A stretch of 43,973 nucleotides of DNA from MED-G82 sp964342675 (GTDB lineage: Bacteria; Pseudomonadota; Gammaproteobacteria; Magnimaribacterales; D2472): NCBI GenBank assembly GCA_964342675.1, contig CAYFFR010000007.1, positions 1 through 43,973 of the forward strand, in the 5' to 3' direction. Positions 32,403 through 41,014 of this stretch are shown one piece after another. The translations under genes and the position numbers were made by a program. The number at the start of each line of letters is the position of its first letter. Within the stretch, counting starts at the first letter, position 1. The notes under the pieces were generated by a model that had not been told where the DNA came from, searched no databases, and was given only the letters and a program-made list of their open reading frames with translations.

Positions 32403-33593
32403 ATGGATAATTTAGAAAATTTTAGAAAAGAAGTAGCTGACTGGCTCGAAAATAACTGTCCACCAAGCATGAAAACTCCTTTAGTACCTGAAGAAGAAGT
32501 TTGGGGTGGTAGAGATGCAGAATATATAAATCCTGAATCTAAGTTGTGGCTTGATAGAATGGGGGAAAAAGGTTGGACTGCACCTGCTATCCCTAAAGAA
32601 TATGGTGGGGGAGGTCTATCCAGTGATGAAATTAAAGTCCTTAATCAAGAGTTATTAAAGATTGGTGCTAGGCCTGCCCTGAATAGTTTTGGAATTTGGA
32701 TGCTTGCACCAGTGATTATGGAATTTGGTTCAGAGGCACAAAAAATTGAACATATTCCAAAAATTATTAAAGGTAAAATTAGATGGTGCCAAGGATATTC
32801 TGAGCCTGGCTCAGGTTCTGATTTAGCATCACTGTCAACCAAAGCTGAAGACATGGGTGATTATTATCTTGTTAATGGTCAAAAAGTTTGGACTTCTTAT
32901 GCGGACATGGCTGATTGGATCTTTGCATTAGTCAGAACAGGCCCTAAAGAACCTAAGCATAGTGGAATAAGTTTTTTGCTTATTGATATGGCTGATCCAG
33001 GTGTATCAACAAAAACAATAACTTTGATTAGTGGGAAATCACCATTCTGTGAGACCTTCTTTGATAATGTAAAAGTACCGAAAGAAAACCTGATTGGTGA
33101 GGAGAACCAAGGGTGGACTATAGCTAAAAAACTTTTACAACATGAAAGAAATTTTATATCAAACTTTGGACTTGCTGCTGGTGGTGGAGGTAGCTCAGGG
33201 TTAAAGGGTGTGGTAGGTACTGCAAAGAAATATCTCGGAGAAGAGGATGGAAGAATTGCTGACCCAAGCTTTAGATCAAAAGTTGCTACACACAAGATGA
33301 AAGAACATGCCTTTGGGCTAACTCTTCAAAGATCTGGTGATGAAGGTGCTAAAGCCTCAGCTGCGTCTTCAATATTTAAATATTATGGAACAGAGCATAA
33401 TAAAGATAGGTATGAGCTCATGATTGAAGCTATGGGCAATAAAGCAATTGTGTGGGATGGAGATCAAGCTGAGGAGTCTGAAAAAGATGTAACTAGAGCT
33501 TGGCTAAGAACAAAAGCCAATTCTATTGAGGGTGGTACATCGGAAATCCAACTAAATGTAATTGCAAAAAGGGTTTTAGATTTACCAAGCTAA
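32403..33593 (+). CDS. Acyl-CoA dehydrogenase (FadE-type), first of a pair
   Basis: 396-aa flavoprotein that makes enoyl-CoA. N-terminal helical domain, then the FAD/acyl-CoA stretch WCQGYSEPGSGSDLASLSTKAEDMGDYYLVNGQKVWTSYA, and C-terminal SIEGGTSEIQLNVIAKRVL. Glu376 lies one residue before the position of the MCAD-type catalytic Glu (YEGT). Eighteen bases separate it from a second, different acyl-CoA dehydrogenase, an arrangement known from heteromeric FadE enzymes of steroid and branched-chain breakdown. A hairpin-forming repeat precedes the start. Confidence 0.92.
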   Translation: MDNLENFRKEVADWLENNCPPSMKTPLVPEEEVWGGRDAEYINPESKLWLDRMGEKGWTAPAIPKEYGGGGLSSDEIKVLNQELLKIGARPALNSFGIWMLAPVIMEFGSEAQKIEHIPKIIKGKIRWCQGYSEPGSGSDLASLSTKAEDMGDYYLVNGQKVWTSYADMADWIFALVRTGPKEPKHSGISFLLIDMADPGVSTKTITLISGKSPFCETFFDNVKVPKENLIGEENQGWTIAKKLLQHERNFISNFGLAAGGGGSSGLKGVVGTAKKYLGEEDGRIADPSFRSKVATHKMKEHAFGLTLQRSGDEGAKASAASSIFKYYGTEHNKDRYELMIEAMGNKAIVWDGDQAEESEKDVTRAWLRTKANSIEGGTSEIQLNVIAKRVLDLPS

Positions 33594-33611
33594 TATTAAA
33601 GTTAAATAAAG

Positions 33612-34751
33612 ATGAAATTAATATTGAGTCAAGAACAAGAATTCTTAAAAGAAACTGCTGCTAGCTTTGCTAAAGAAAAAGCTCCAATCTCTCACTTAAG
33701 AGCTTTGAGAGATAGCAATGATGATAGGTGTTGGGATGAATCAATCTGGCAAGAAATGGTCCAGTTGGGCTGGTCAGGCATACTTATCCCAGAAGAGTAT
33801 GGCGGTTCAAATTTTGGGTTAGCTGGTATCAGTACTGTTATGCAAGAGCTTGGTAAAACACTATGTCCTTCGCCTCTATTTGCAACAGCAATTCTGGGGT
33901 CTAGTGTCATTAATGTACTTGGTAATAACGAACAAAAGGATAAATTTTTAACACAAATTGCTGATGGCTCAATAACAATGGCTTTAGCCATAGATGAAGG
34001 ATCTCATCATAATCCTCTCAATATCTCACTTGAAGCACAAAAAAAAGATAAAACCTGGTTACTAAATGGCTCTAAAGTTTTTGTTATAGATGGGGCAAGT
34101 GCTGACTTCTTAATCCTGATCGCTAGAACGTCAGGAGCCCCTGGCGATTCGATTGGATTAACAGCTTTTATTGTAGAATCAAATAAAAAAGGTATTACTA
34201 TAAACCAAGTCCCTACAGCCGATTCACGAAATTATGCAAATATAGAAATTAACAATTTAAAGCTTTCAGATGAAAGTGTTTTAGGAGAAATTGATAGTGT
34301 TTTTGATAGCATTGAAAAGATCTTAGATTTAGGGCGAATTGCGATTGCAGCAGAAATGCTAGGCAATGCAGAAGAAGCATTTGAGATTACATTGAATTAC
34401 CTTAAAGAGAGAAAACAATTTGGAGTTCATATTGGGTCATTTCAAGCCTTACAACACAGAGCTGCAAAAATGTTTTGTGAAATAGAGCTAACTAAATCGG
34501 CAGTGATTGCAGCTATGCATGCTGCAGACGAAAACTCTAATCAGCAAGAAAGATTAGCAAGTTTAGCTAAATTTCAAGCCGGCGAAACCTTGCACCAAGT
34601 TAGCAATGAAGCGATTCAAATGCATGGTGGTATTGGCGTAACAGATGAATATGATATTGGATTTTATCTAAAAAGAGCAAGGGTAGCTGAGCAGATCTTC
34701 GGTTCTTCAAATTTCCATAAAAACCGGTACGCTACAATCAGCGGATATTGA
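33612..34751 (+). CDS. Acyl-CoA dehydrogenase (FadE-type), second of a pair
   Basis: 379 aa. N-terminal LSQEQEFLKETAASFAKEKAP, mid-domain MALAIDEG, and the C-terminal AIQMHGGIGVTDEYDIGFYLKRARVAEQIFGSSNFHKNRYA. Where MCAD has its catalytic Glu this protein reads FGSS, so that Glu is absent. This is consistent with a partner or beta subunit, but also with a Glu elsewhere. Its stop is one base before the mazG TTG, so the genes are translated together. Confidence 0.9.
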   Translation: MKLILSQEQEFLKETAASFAKEKAPISHLRALRDSNDDRCWDESIWQEMVQLGWSGILIPEEYGGSNFGLAGISTVMQELGKTLCPSPLFATAILGSSVINVLGNNEQKDKFLTQIADGSITMALAIDEGSHHNPLNISLEAQKKDKTWLLNGSKVFVIDGASADFLILIARTSGAPGDSIGLTAFIVESNKKGITINQVPTADSRNYANIEINNLKLSDESVLGEIDSVFDSIEKILDLGRIAIAAEMLGNAEEAFEITLNYLKERKQFGVHIGSFQALQHRAAKMFCEIELTKSAVIAAMHAADENSNQQERLASLAKFQAGETLHQVSNEAIQMHGGIGVTDEYDIGFYLKRARVAEQIFGSSNFHKNRYATISGY

Positions 34752-34752
34752 T

Positions 34753-35541
34753 TTGGCAAACATAAATCCTCTTCTAGAGCTTATGGCTAAGCTTAGAGAT
34801 AAGGATGATGGATGCCCTTGGGATCAAGCACAAACATCAGACTCTATTTCAAACTATGCAATTGAAGAAGCATATGAGCTATTAGTTGCGATACAGAATA
34901 ATGATGAAGAAAATATAAAAGAAGAACTAGGAGATTTACTTCTTCAAATTATCTTTCACTCACAAATAGCTGAAGAATCAGGAAGATTCACCTTTCAAGA
35001 TATTATCGACGGATTGTCTTCAAAATTAATTAGAAGACATCCGAATGTGTTTGATGATAAGAAAATAAAATTGTCATCTGCAGTCGAGCAATCAAAAATA
35101 TGGGAAGAGATCAAAGAGAAAGAAAAAGTTAGTCATCAAGATAAGAAAGATCAATTTATCTCTATATCAAACTCTTTACCAACAATCAAAAGATCTAAGG
35201 AAATTCAAAATATTGCTGCAAATAATAAATTTGATTGGGAAAATTCCTGTCAAGTTATTGAAAAAATAAGAGAAGAGATATTGGAGCTTGAAGAAGCAAT
35301 GGAACACAATAAAGGTATTAAGGGAGAGCTTGGAGATCTATTATTTTCTATAATAAATCTTTCGCGTCATTTAGAAATGGATCTTGATGTTGCCTTAGAA
35401 AAGGCTAATCAGAAGTTTATGAAAAGATTTAATGCTATGGTTGCAAATTTTAAAAAAGAAGGACTAAATATAAGCACAAGTAATGCAAAGAAATTAAACG
35501 AAATGTGGGAGCAGGTTAAAGAAAATGAGGAAGGTCTATAA
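34753..35541 (+). CDS. mazG: Nucleoside triphosphate pyrophosphohydrolase MazG
   Basis: Hydrolyses (d)NTPs to monophosphates; linked to ppGpp and to removal of abnormal nucleotides. 262 aa (E. coli 263) with two tandem MazG domains: first LRDKDDGCPWDQAQT, YAIEEAYELLVAI and EELGDLLLQIIFH; second KFDWENSCQVIEKIREEILELEEAME and KGELGDLLFSIINLSRHLEMD. The TTG start gives MANINPLLELMAKLRDK, aligned with the E. coli N-terminus; the first ATG would remove about 10 conserved residues. No clear ribosome site; coupling to the acyl-CoA dehydrogenase stop likely. Overlaps the next gene by 17 bases. Confidence 0.93.
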   Translation: MANINPLLELMAKLRDKDDGCPWDQAQTSDSISNYAIEEAYELLVAIQNNDEENIKEELGDLLLQIIFHSQIAEESGRFTFQDIIDGLSSKLIRRHPNVFDDKKIKLSSAVEQSKIWEEIKEKEKVSHQDKKDQFISISNSLPTIKRSKEIQNIAANNKFDWENSCQVIEKIREEILELEEAMEHNKGIKGELGDLLFSIINLSRHLEMDLDVALEKANQKFMKRFNAMVANFKKEGLNISTSNAKKLNEMWEQVKENEEGL

Positions 35542-36406
35542 GAGTATTATTGGTGTAATAGCCTTCTTGGATATATTGTTGGTGCTGACCTTAGGAGTGA
35601 TAATACTTGCAATCATTAGTATCCCAAGAATACTTCCAATAAAATTTATAAAGAAATTTATTACTAAAGTATCAAATGAAATTGGAAACCTGATAGTTAA
35701 AACTTTAAAAGTCTCGCTTAAAGTTATACATCGCCCTAATTGGGATATCAAAATACCAGATGGACTCTCTCCTAACCATTGGTACATAGCTATGAGCAAT
35801 CATATGTCATGGGCAGATATCTTTGTACTTCTCTTTTTAGGACATAAGAAAATACCTCTTTTAAAGTTCTTTATGAAAAAAGAACTTAAATGGATTCCAA
35901 TTATTTATCTTGTTAATAAGACGATAGATATGCCTTTTGTCAATAGGCATAATCGAGAACAAATTCAAAATAATCCAGACCTAAAGAAAATAGATTTTGA
36001 AAATGCAAGAATAGCTGCGAAAAAATTTACTCGCTATCCTTCAACTGCTTTTAGTTTTGCTGAAGGAACTAGATTTACTCCTTCCAAACATGCCAAGCAA
36101 CACTCACCTTACAATGATCTATTAAAACCTAAGATAGGCGCCCTAACTACAGCCTTATCTGGAATGCCAATGGTCAATTATCTCTTAGATTTCACAATTG
36201 TTTATAAAACGAAAAAAAGATCTGCATGGGATTTTTTATGTGGTGAAATGCAAATTGCAAAGGTGGTAGTCAAAAAATATAGAATTCCTGAATCATTAAA
36301 AGATTGGGCTATTAAAAATGAAGATAGGTACAAAGAGGAATTTAAGATCTTTATTGATAAAGTTTGGGTCAAAAAACAGGCCTTAATTGATGAGCTAAGG
36401 TTTTAA
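35525..36406 (+). CDS. PlsC/YihG-like membrane acyltransferase
   Basis: 293 aa. One N-terminal membrane segment (residues 9-34) then the lysophosphatidate acyltransferase fold: HX4D motif NHMSWADIF with His93 and Asp98, and FAEGTRFT at residues 178-185 as the second block. It most resembles the YihG-type acyltransferases rather than short PlsC. Probable role: acylation of lysophospholipid at the inner membrane. The 3' end overlaps the convergent rraA-like gene by 12 bases. Confidence 0.85.
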   Translation: MRKVYKSIIGVIAFLDILLVLTLGVIILAIISIPRILPIKFIKKFITKVSNEIGNLIVKTLKVSLKVIHRPNWDIKIPDGLSPNHWYIAMSNHMSWADIFVLLFLGHKKIPLLKFFMKKELKWIPIIYLVNKTIDMPFVNRHNREQIQNNPDLKKIDFENARIAAKKFTRYPSTAFSFAEGTRFTPSKHAKQHSPYNDLLKPKIGALTTALSGMPMVNYLLDFTIVYKTKKRSAWDFLCGEMQIAKVVVKKYRIPESLKDWAIKNEDRYKEEFKIFIDKVWVKKQALIDELRF

Positions 36407-36871
36407 ATATGTTTCGCTTACTCCCCAACCATTAGAATCAGCATAAATCCAGTCATTGGGGCGTATTATGAGTCCTCCAAAAGATATCATGACACCAATT
36501 TTACCCAAGCCTATTTTTGTAGTTTTTTTAAATACGCTCCCTCTAGCGAGAATTAAAAAGGGTAAATCATTTATTGCATCTACATCTCTGATAAAGCCAT
36601 TGGTTATAATTCCTTGCCAATCGTTTTGAATAGCCATTTTTGCAATTTGATCACCAACCATTGATTCATGCCTAATACCGGATGCATCTATCACCAATAT
36701 CCTATTGTCACCCTTCCTAGACAACACTTCTTTTACTTTTGAGTTGTCATCAGAACAAAAAACTGTTTCTACCTTTCCAACAAGTGAAGGCTTAGCTCCG
36801 TAAGCTTTAAGTTCTAAATTTGAAACTTTTAACTGATCAGGATACAGGTCAGATAAATCGGGCAAACTCAT
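36395..36871 (-). CDS. RraA-like protein (RNase E inhibitor / 4-hydroxy-4-methyl-2-oxoglutarate aldolase family)
   Basis: 158 aa, the length of E. coli RraA (161), with PDLSDLYPDQ at the start, ILVIDASG, VGDQIAKMAIQNDWQGIITNG and DWIYADSNG near the end. The conserved Arg95-Asp96 pair (GFIRDVDAI) is the metal/substrate pair of the aldolase members; E. coli RraA lacks this Asp. So the protein could be an aldolase, an RNase E regulator, or both. Its ATG shares a base with the upstream luciferase-like gene (TAATG). Confidence 0.8.
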   Translation of the reverse strand: MSLPDLSDLYPDQLKVSNLELKAYGAKPSLVGKVETVFCSDDNSKVKEVLSRKGDNRILVIDASGIRHESMVGDQIAKMAIQNDWQGIITNGFIRDVDAINDLPFLILARGSVFKKTTKIGLGKIGVMISFGGLIIRPNDWIYADSNGWGVSETYLKP

Positions 36872-37878
36872 TATAGTTGTTTCTTAATACAGTCCATTAA
36901 TTCAATATGCAAATTTGAATCTCGTGAAAAAAAAGTGGGTGCAATTCTACTGGCAACCTCTTTATACCTAGCAATAATCATTTCTGATGCACTGGATACA
37001 TTCCCCACTACCCCAATCGTTTCAAGCATCTCATCTGAAATAAGTTTTGGCATTTCATCCCATTTTCCCTTTTTAGTTAGATTATTAAGATCTCCCTGAA
37101 TGCTGCCCCAACCGTGCTCATCTAATACAACTTTATAAGCTGGCGTTGATGCATAAAAACTAATTTGATTTCTTAATCCCTCAACTGCTTGATCAATTTG
37201 ATCTTGTGTTTCACCAACAGCAACCATGATCCCGATAGATACTTTAAAGTCTTCATTATTGGATAGCTTTAATCCTTTTTGTATTGAAGGAATAGTTACA
37301 GAATCAATAAATTTATTGGTATGAAAAGGATGTACCATAAGTCCATCTGCTACTTCAGCAGCAACCGATGTCATCAGTGGTCCTACTGCTGCAAGAAAAA
37401 TAGGTGGTAATCCATAGTCATGTTTGCCAGGGTTAAAAAATGGTGTCATTAAAGTATGAGAATAGAATTCGCCTCTGAAATCTAATCTCTCTCCTTTATC
37501 CCAAGAATGCCAAATGGCTTTAATGGCCATTATCATTTCGCGCATTCTTTTTGCTGGAGAGGACCATGGCATAGAAAATCTTTTTTCAATATGAGGCTTA
37601 ATTTGTGAACCAAGGCCCATAATAAATCTACCTTTCGAAAGCAGTTGAAGGTCATAGCCTAAATTTGCCAGTATCATTGGATTTCTAGCAAATGCAATTG
37701 CAATTGACGTCATTAAATCAATCTTTTTGGTGCTGAGGGCAGCAATTGATAAAGGTAAAAATGGGTCATGGGGGCCTTCAAATGTAAATAATCCATCATA
37801 ACCATAAGACTCTAATTCTTTAGAAAGATCAGCTGCATCCAGTGGATCTCTAGTAATTATCGGTGCATCAAATTTCAT
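36871..37878 (-). CDS. Luciferase-like (LLM class) flavin/F420 oxidoreductase
   Basis: 335 aa from the ATG at 37878, where MKFDAPIITRDPLDAADLSKELE begins; a longer reading from TTG at 37926 adds a run of hydrophobic and aromatic residues that the family does not have, and GGAAA precedes the ATG. Family features: GYDGLFTFEGPHDPF, ARNPMILANLGYDLQLLSKGRFIMGLGSQ, and MIMAIKAIWHSW. The layout recalls the TIGR03617 subgroup, predicted F420-dependent in actinobacteria; the cofactor here could be FMN or F420. Divergent from the nitronate monooxygenase gene. Confidence 0.82.
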   Translation of the reverse strand: MKFDAPIITRDPLDAADLSKELESYGYDGLFTFEGPHDPFLPLSIAALSTKKIDLMTSIAIAFARNPMILANLGYDLQLLSKGRFIMGLGSQIKPHIEKRFSMPWSSPAKRMREMIMAIKAIWHSWDKGERLDFRGEFYSHTLMTPFFNPGKHDYGLPPIFLAAVGPLMTSVAAEVADGLMVHPFHTNKFIDSVTIPSIQKGLKLSNNEDFKVSIGIMVAVGETQDQIDQAVEGLRNQISFYASTPAYKVVLDEHGWGSIQGDLNNLTKKGKWDEMPKLISDEMLETIGVVGNVSSASEMIIARYKEVASRIAPTFFSRDSNLHIELMDCIKKQL

Positions 37879-37880
37879 AA

Positions 37881-37909
37881 TTGTTTCCAAATGCAAAAAA
37901 AAATAAATA
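37881..37909 (+). promoter_or_regulatory. Weak promoter candidate for the monooxygenase-glycosidase pair
   Basis: TTGTTT (37881-37886), 17 bases, TAAATA (37904-37909), placing a start near 37916 and a leader of about 25 bases with AAGGTG as ribosome site before the ATG at 37941. The spacer is nearly all A, so the match is easy to get by chance. Confidence 0.25.
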
Positions 37910-37940
37910 AAGTTAAACTGTAGCAAAAAAAGGTGTCTTT

Positions 37941-39080
37941 ATGAATTCAAAAATTTGTGATCTTTTAGAAATAGAATTTCCATTATTAGCCTTTAGCCAC
38001 TGCAAGGATGTTGTAGCTCAAGTCTCGAAAGCTGGTGGCATGGGAGTATTGGGTGCAGTTGGGATGTCGCCGGATATACTTGAGCAAGAATTAAAATGGA
38101 TCGATGATAACGTTGAAGGTAAGCCATATGGTGTTGATGTATTGATACCAAATAAGTTTGAAGGAAAAGATGAAGGTTTAGAGCCGGAAGATTGGGCTCA
38201 AATGATCCCGCAAGAATATAGAGATTTCAGAGCAGATGTTTTAAAACAATATGAGCTAGATGGGGAGGAATTAAGAAAACAGACAACAAGTAAGTCAGGC
38301 TTTGGAAGAAATTTAAGAGAAGAAGGTGCACAAAAACTTCTTGAAGTCGCTTTTAATCATCCGATTAAATTAATAGCTAATGCTTTAGGTGTGCCACCTC
38401 AGTGGATGCTTGAAATGGGTAAAAAGAATAATGTAGCAGTTGCAGCATTAGTTGGCACAAAGGAACATGCTATAAGACAGGTCCAAGCAGGAGTTGATAT
38501 ATTAGTTGTTTCGGGCACTGAAGGAGGAGGTCATGTTGGAAGCGTTTCTGGTATGGTATTAGTTCCAGAGGTTCATAGAGCTATACAACCGTTTGGTGAT
38601 GTTCCTATCTTAGCTGCTGGTGGAATAGCAACTGGACAACAGATGGCAGGAATTATGGCTATGGGTGCATCTGGAGTATGGTGTGCTTCCGTATTTTTAC
38701 CAACAAGTGAAGCTGAAACCTCACCAACTGTAAAAGAAAAAATGATTGCTGCTACTTCGAGTCAAACAGTTAGATCAAGAAGTAGAACAGGTAAGCATTC
38801 TCGCCAGCTTAGATCTGCATGGACAGATGCTTGGGAAGCTAAAGATGCTCCAGAACCCCTACCTATGCCATTACAAACTATGGTCGGTGAACCAGCTTTA
38901 GAAGTTATTGATAAAGCAGCTGAAAATGGTCATGAAGGAGCCAAACAGTTAGCTACTTACTGGGTTGGTCAAGGCATTGGATTAGTTGAAGAGACTATCA
39001 CTGCTGGGCAAACAGTCCAAAAATTTAAAGAAGAATTCATCAATGCTTATGAAAGAGTTCAAAAGATCTTCAATGACTAA
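37941..39080 (+). CDS. Nitronate monooxygenase family (2-nitropropane dioxygenase-like) flavoprotein
   Basis: 379 aa TIM-barrel flavoprotein. N-terminal ICDLLEIEFPLLAFSHCKDVVAQVSKAGGMGVLGAVGMSP, FMN site ILVVSGTEGGGHVGSVSGMVLVPEV with the catalytic-type His, then ILAAGGIATGQQMAGIMAMGASGVWCASVF. A C-terminal segment with RSRSRTGKHSRQLRSAW and MQTMVGEPALE-like residues is shared with long NMO relatives in actinobacteria. AAAGGTG is a good ribosome site. The natural substrate is unknown; family members detoxify nitronates such as propionate 3-nitronate. A GH3 gene follows 17 bases later. Confidence 0.85.
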   Translation: MNSKICDLLEIEFPLLAFSHCKDVVAQVSKAGGMGVLGAVGMSPDILEQELKWIDDNVEGKPYGVDVLIPNKFEGKDEGLEPEDWAQMIPQEYRDFRADVLKQYELDGEELRKQTTSKSGFGRNLREEGAQKLLEVAFNHPIKLIANALGVPPQWMLEMGKKNNVAVAALVGTKEHAIRQVQAGVDILVVSGTEGGGHVGSVSGMVLVPEVHRAIQPFGDVPILAAGGIATGQQMAGIMAMGASGVWCASVFLPTSEAETSPTVKEKMIAATSSQTVRSRSRTGKHSRQLRSAWTDAWEAKDAPEPLPMPLQTMVGEPALEVIDKAAENGHEGAKQLATYWVGQGIGLVEETITAGQTVQKFKEEFINAYERVQKIFND

Positions 39081-39097
39081 TAAAAATTGAGATTGTC

Positions 39098-41008
39098 TTG
39101 AGAAGAATTCTTTTGATATTGCTCTTTGCAATCTTAATCTTGCTTGGTAATTTGATTTTTAGACCAATTGAGAGAATTAAAATACACTCTTCTTTATATG
39201 ATCCAGTTCAAACTATTGATGTAAATAATTTAGAATTTAGGGACTTAAATAAGAATGGTCTTATAGATATCTATGAAGATCATAGGCTTTCTTCAAAACT
39301 AAGAGCAGAGGATTTAATAGCTAGGATGACGCTCGAAGAAAAAGTTGGGCAAATATTTCATCCTCCATTTACAGTAAAACCAGATATCTGGATGCTAATT
39401 TATGAGATTGCAATGAGAGGTAATCAGCTTATTGAATCTCAAATTATTAGAAAAAATATTACTCATTTTAATTTATATGGCAACCCAAGCCCTTATCAAC
39501 TAGCATCAAGAATTAATACATTGCAGACTATTGCTTCACGTTCTAGATTGGGTATACCTTTAACAATTAGCTCTGATCCAATTCATGAGGTGCCCAAGGG
39601 AGGTGGTATAGCATCTTTCTCGCTAGATGGATTTTCGCAATGGCCCTCTCAACTCGGTTTAGCAGCTACCAGGGATGCTGATCTTGTAAGAGAATTTGCA
39701 AATATTGCTAGAAAAGAATATTTAGCTGTTGGCATAAGAACTGCTCTACACCCGATGGCAGATCTTGCAACTGATCCTCGCTGGGCAAGAAATTTTGGTA
39801 CTTTTGGTTCAAATAATAAATTAAGCACTGATTTGACTTTAGCTTATATGGATGGTTTTCAAGGCCAAGAAATTAATTCAAAAAGCGTTATAACTATGGT
39901 TAAACATTTTCCAGGTGGGGGGCCTCAAGAAGATGGTTTAGACCCTCACCTATATAGTGGAAGAAATCAAGTTTACCCAGGCAATATGTTTGATTACCAC
40001 TTAGAACCATTTCTTAAATCTATTGAGAATAATCTAAAAGTAATCATGCCTTATTATGGGATTGTTAAAGCAGAAGATAGTGAAAATGTAGCTATAGGCT
40101 TTAATAAAAATATAATTGAAGAGCTACTAAGGAAAGAATTGGGTTTTGAGGGTGTAATTTGTTCGGATTGGGGCATTATTCATGGTCGTCACTGGGGGGT
40201 TGAAGATCTTTCTGTCCCTCAAAGATACCAAAAAGCAATTAATGCTGGAATTGACCAGTTTGGAGGCGAGATAGATACTGAAATTGTAGTGCAATTAGTA
40301 AGAAATAGGTCTATCTCAGAAAAGAGAATTGAAGATTCAGTGAAAAGAATCTTAATAAATAAATTTGATCTTGGATTATTTGACAACCCATATGTTGATT
40401 TAGAAAACATTGATAGATTGGTAAATACTGAAAACAGTAAAAAACTTGCATTAAATGCTCAGAGAAAATCAATAGTAATGCTTAAAAATGAAAATATCCT
40501 TCCTTTAAAATCAAATACAAAGATTTACGTAGACGGCTTAGATAGAAATAAATTAGAAAGTATGGGTATCCATGTAGATAGTATTGAAGAGTCTGAGGTT
40601 ATTATTGTTTATCTGCACACAGTATTTAATGGAAATCAACCACCTGGATTGGATAGAACTTTTGATAAATTCCTAAGTAAATACTTTCCCAATCAAGATC
40701 TGAACTTTAATGATAAAACTCTAAAAAAAATACAATCTTATTCAAAAGACAAGCCCGTAATTTTAGTAGTTGATCTTAATAGGCCAGCAATATTGAAAGA
40801 ATTAAATATAATGAGTTCTGCACTTATAGGTACCTTTGGGGTCCTAGATGAAGTCATTTACGAAGTAATATTTGGTATTACAAACCCTACAGGAAAGCTC
40901 CCCTTTGAAATTCCATCATCTATGGAGGAGGTTGATCTTCAGCTTGAAGATGTCCCAGACGATACTATCAACCCAACATATAAATATGGGGATGGAATTA
41001 GCTTCTAA
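39098..41008 (+). CDS. Membrane-anchored glycoside hydrolase family 3 protein
   Basis: 636 aa. An N-terminal hydrophobic helix (residues 4-20) with MRR before it points to a membrane anchor or uncleaved signal, so the enzyme should face the periplasm. Residues 49-60 (DLNKNGLIDIYE) form a canonical EF-hand-type calcium loop, followed by the GH3 start LIARMTLEEKVGQIFHPP. The predicted nucleophile is Asp357 in GVICSDWG; MVKHFPGGG and the C-terminal domain starting SIVMLKNENILPLK are present. The start is TTG with a weak ribosome site, 17 bases after the monooxygenase gene. Substrate: a beta-glycoside, perhaps algal glucan; not deducible. Confidence 0.88.
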   Translation: MRRILLILLFAILILLGNLIFRPIERIKIHSSLYDPVQTIDVNNLEFRDLNKNGLIDIYEDHRLSSKLRAEDLIARMTLEEKVGQIFHPPFTVKPDIWMLIYEIAMRGNQLIESQIIRKNITHFNLYGNPSPYQLASRINTLQTIASRSRLGIPLTISSDPIHEVPKGGGIASFSLDGFSQWPSQLGLAATRDADLVREFANIARKEYLAVGIRTALHPMADLATDPRWARNFGTFGSNNKLSTDLTLAYMDGFQGQEINSKSVITMVKHFPGGGPQEDGLDPHLYSGRNQVYPGNMFDYHLEPFLKSIENNLKVIMPYYGIVKAEDSENVAIGFNKNIIEELLRKELGFEGVICSDWGIIHGRHWGVEDLSVPQRYQKAINAGIDQFGGEIDTEIVVQLVRNRSISEKRIEDSVKRILINKFDLGLFDNPYVDLENIDRLVNTENSKKLALNAQRKSIVMLKNENILPLKSNTKIYVDGLDRNKLESMGIHVDSIEESEVIIVYLHTVFNGNQPPGLDRTFDKFLSKYFPNQDLNFNDKTLKKIQSYSKDKPVILVVDLNRPAILKELNIMSSALIGTFGVLDEVIYEVIFGITNPTGKLPFEIPSSMEEVDLQLEDVPDDTINPTYKYGDGISF

Positions 41009-41014
41009 TTTTTG

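Noticed and set aside
32897..33295. Open frame of 132 codons on the minus strand inside the first acyl-CoA dehydrogenase
   Set aside because: Antisense shadow of a conserved coding region; no ribosome site or family match.
34753..34785. Later ATG as start of mazG
   Set aside because: Would remove residues that align with the E. coli MazG N-terminus; the TTG directly after the acyl-CoA dehydrogenase stop fits better.
37879..37926. Sixteen-residue N-terminal extension of the luciferase-like gene from a TTG
   Set aside because: The added residues are hydrophobic/aromatic without family counterpart, run into the divergent promoter region, and a GGAAA ribosome site precedes the ATG at 37878.
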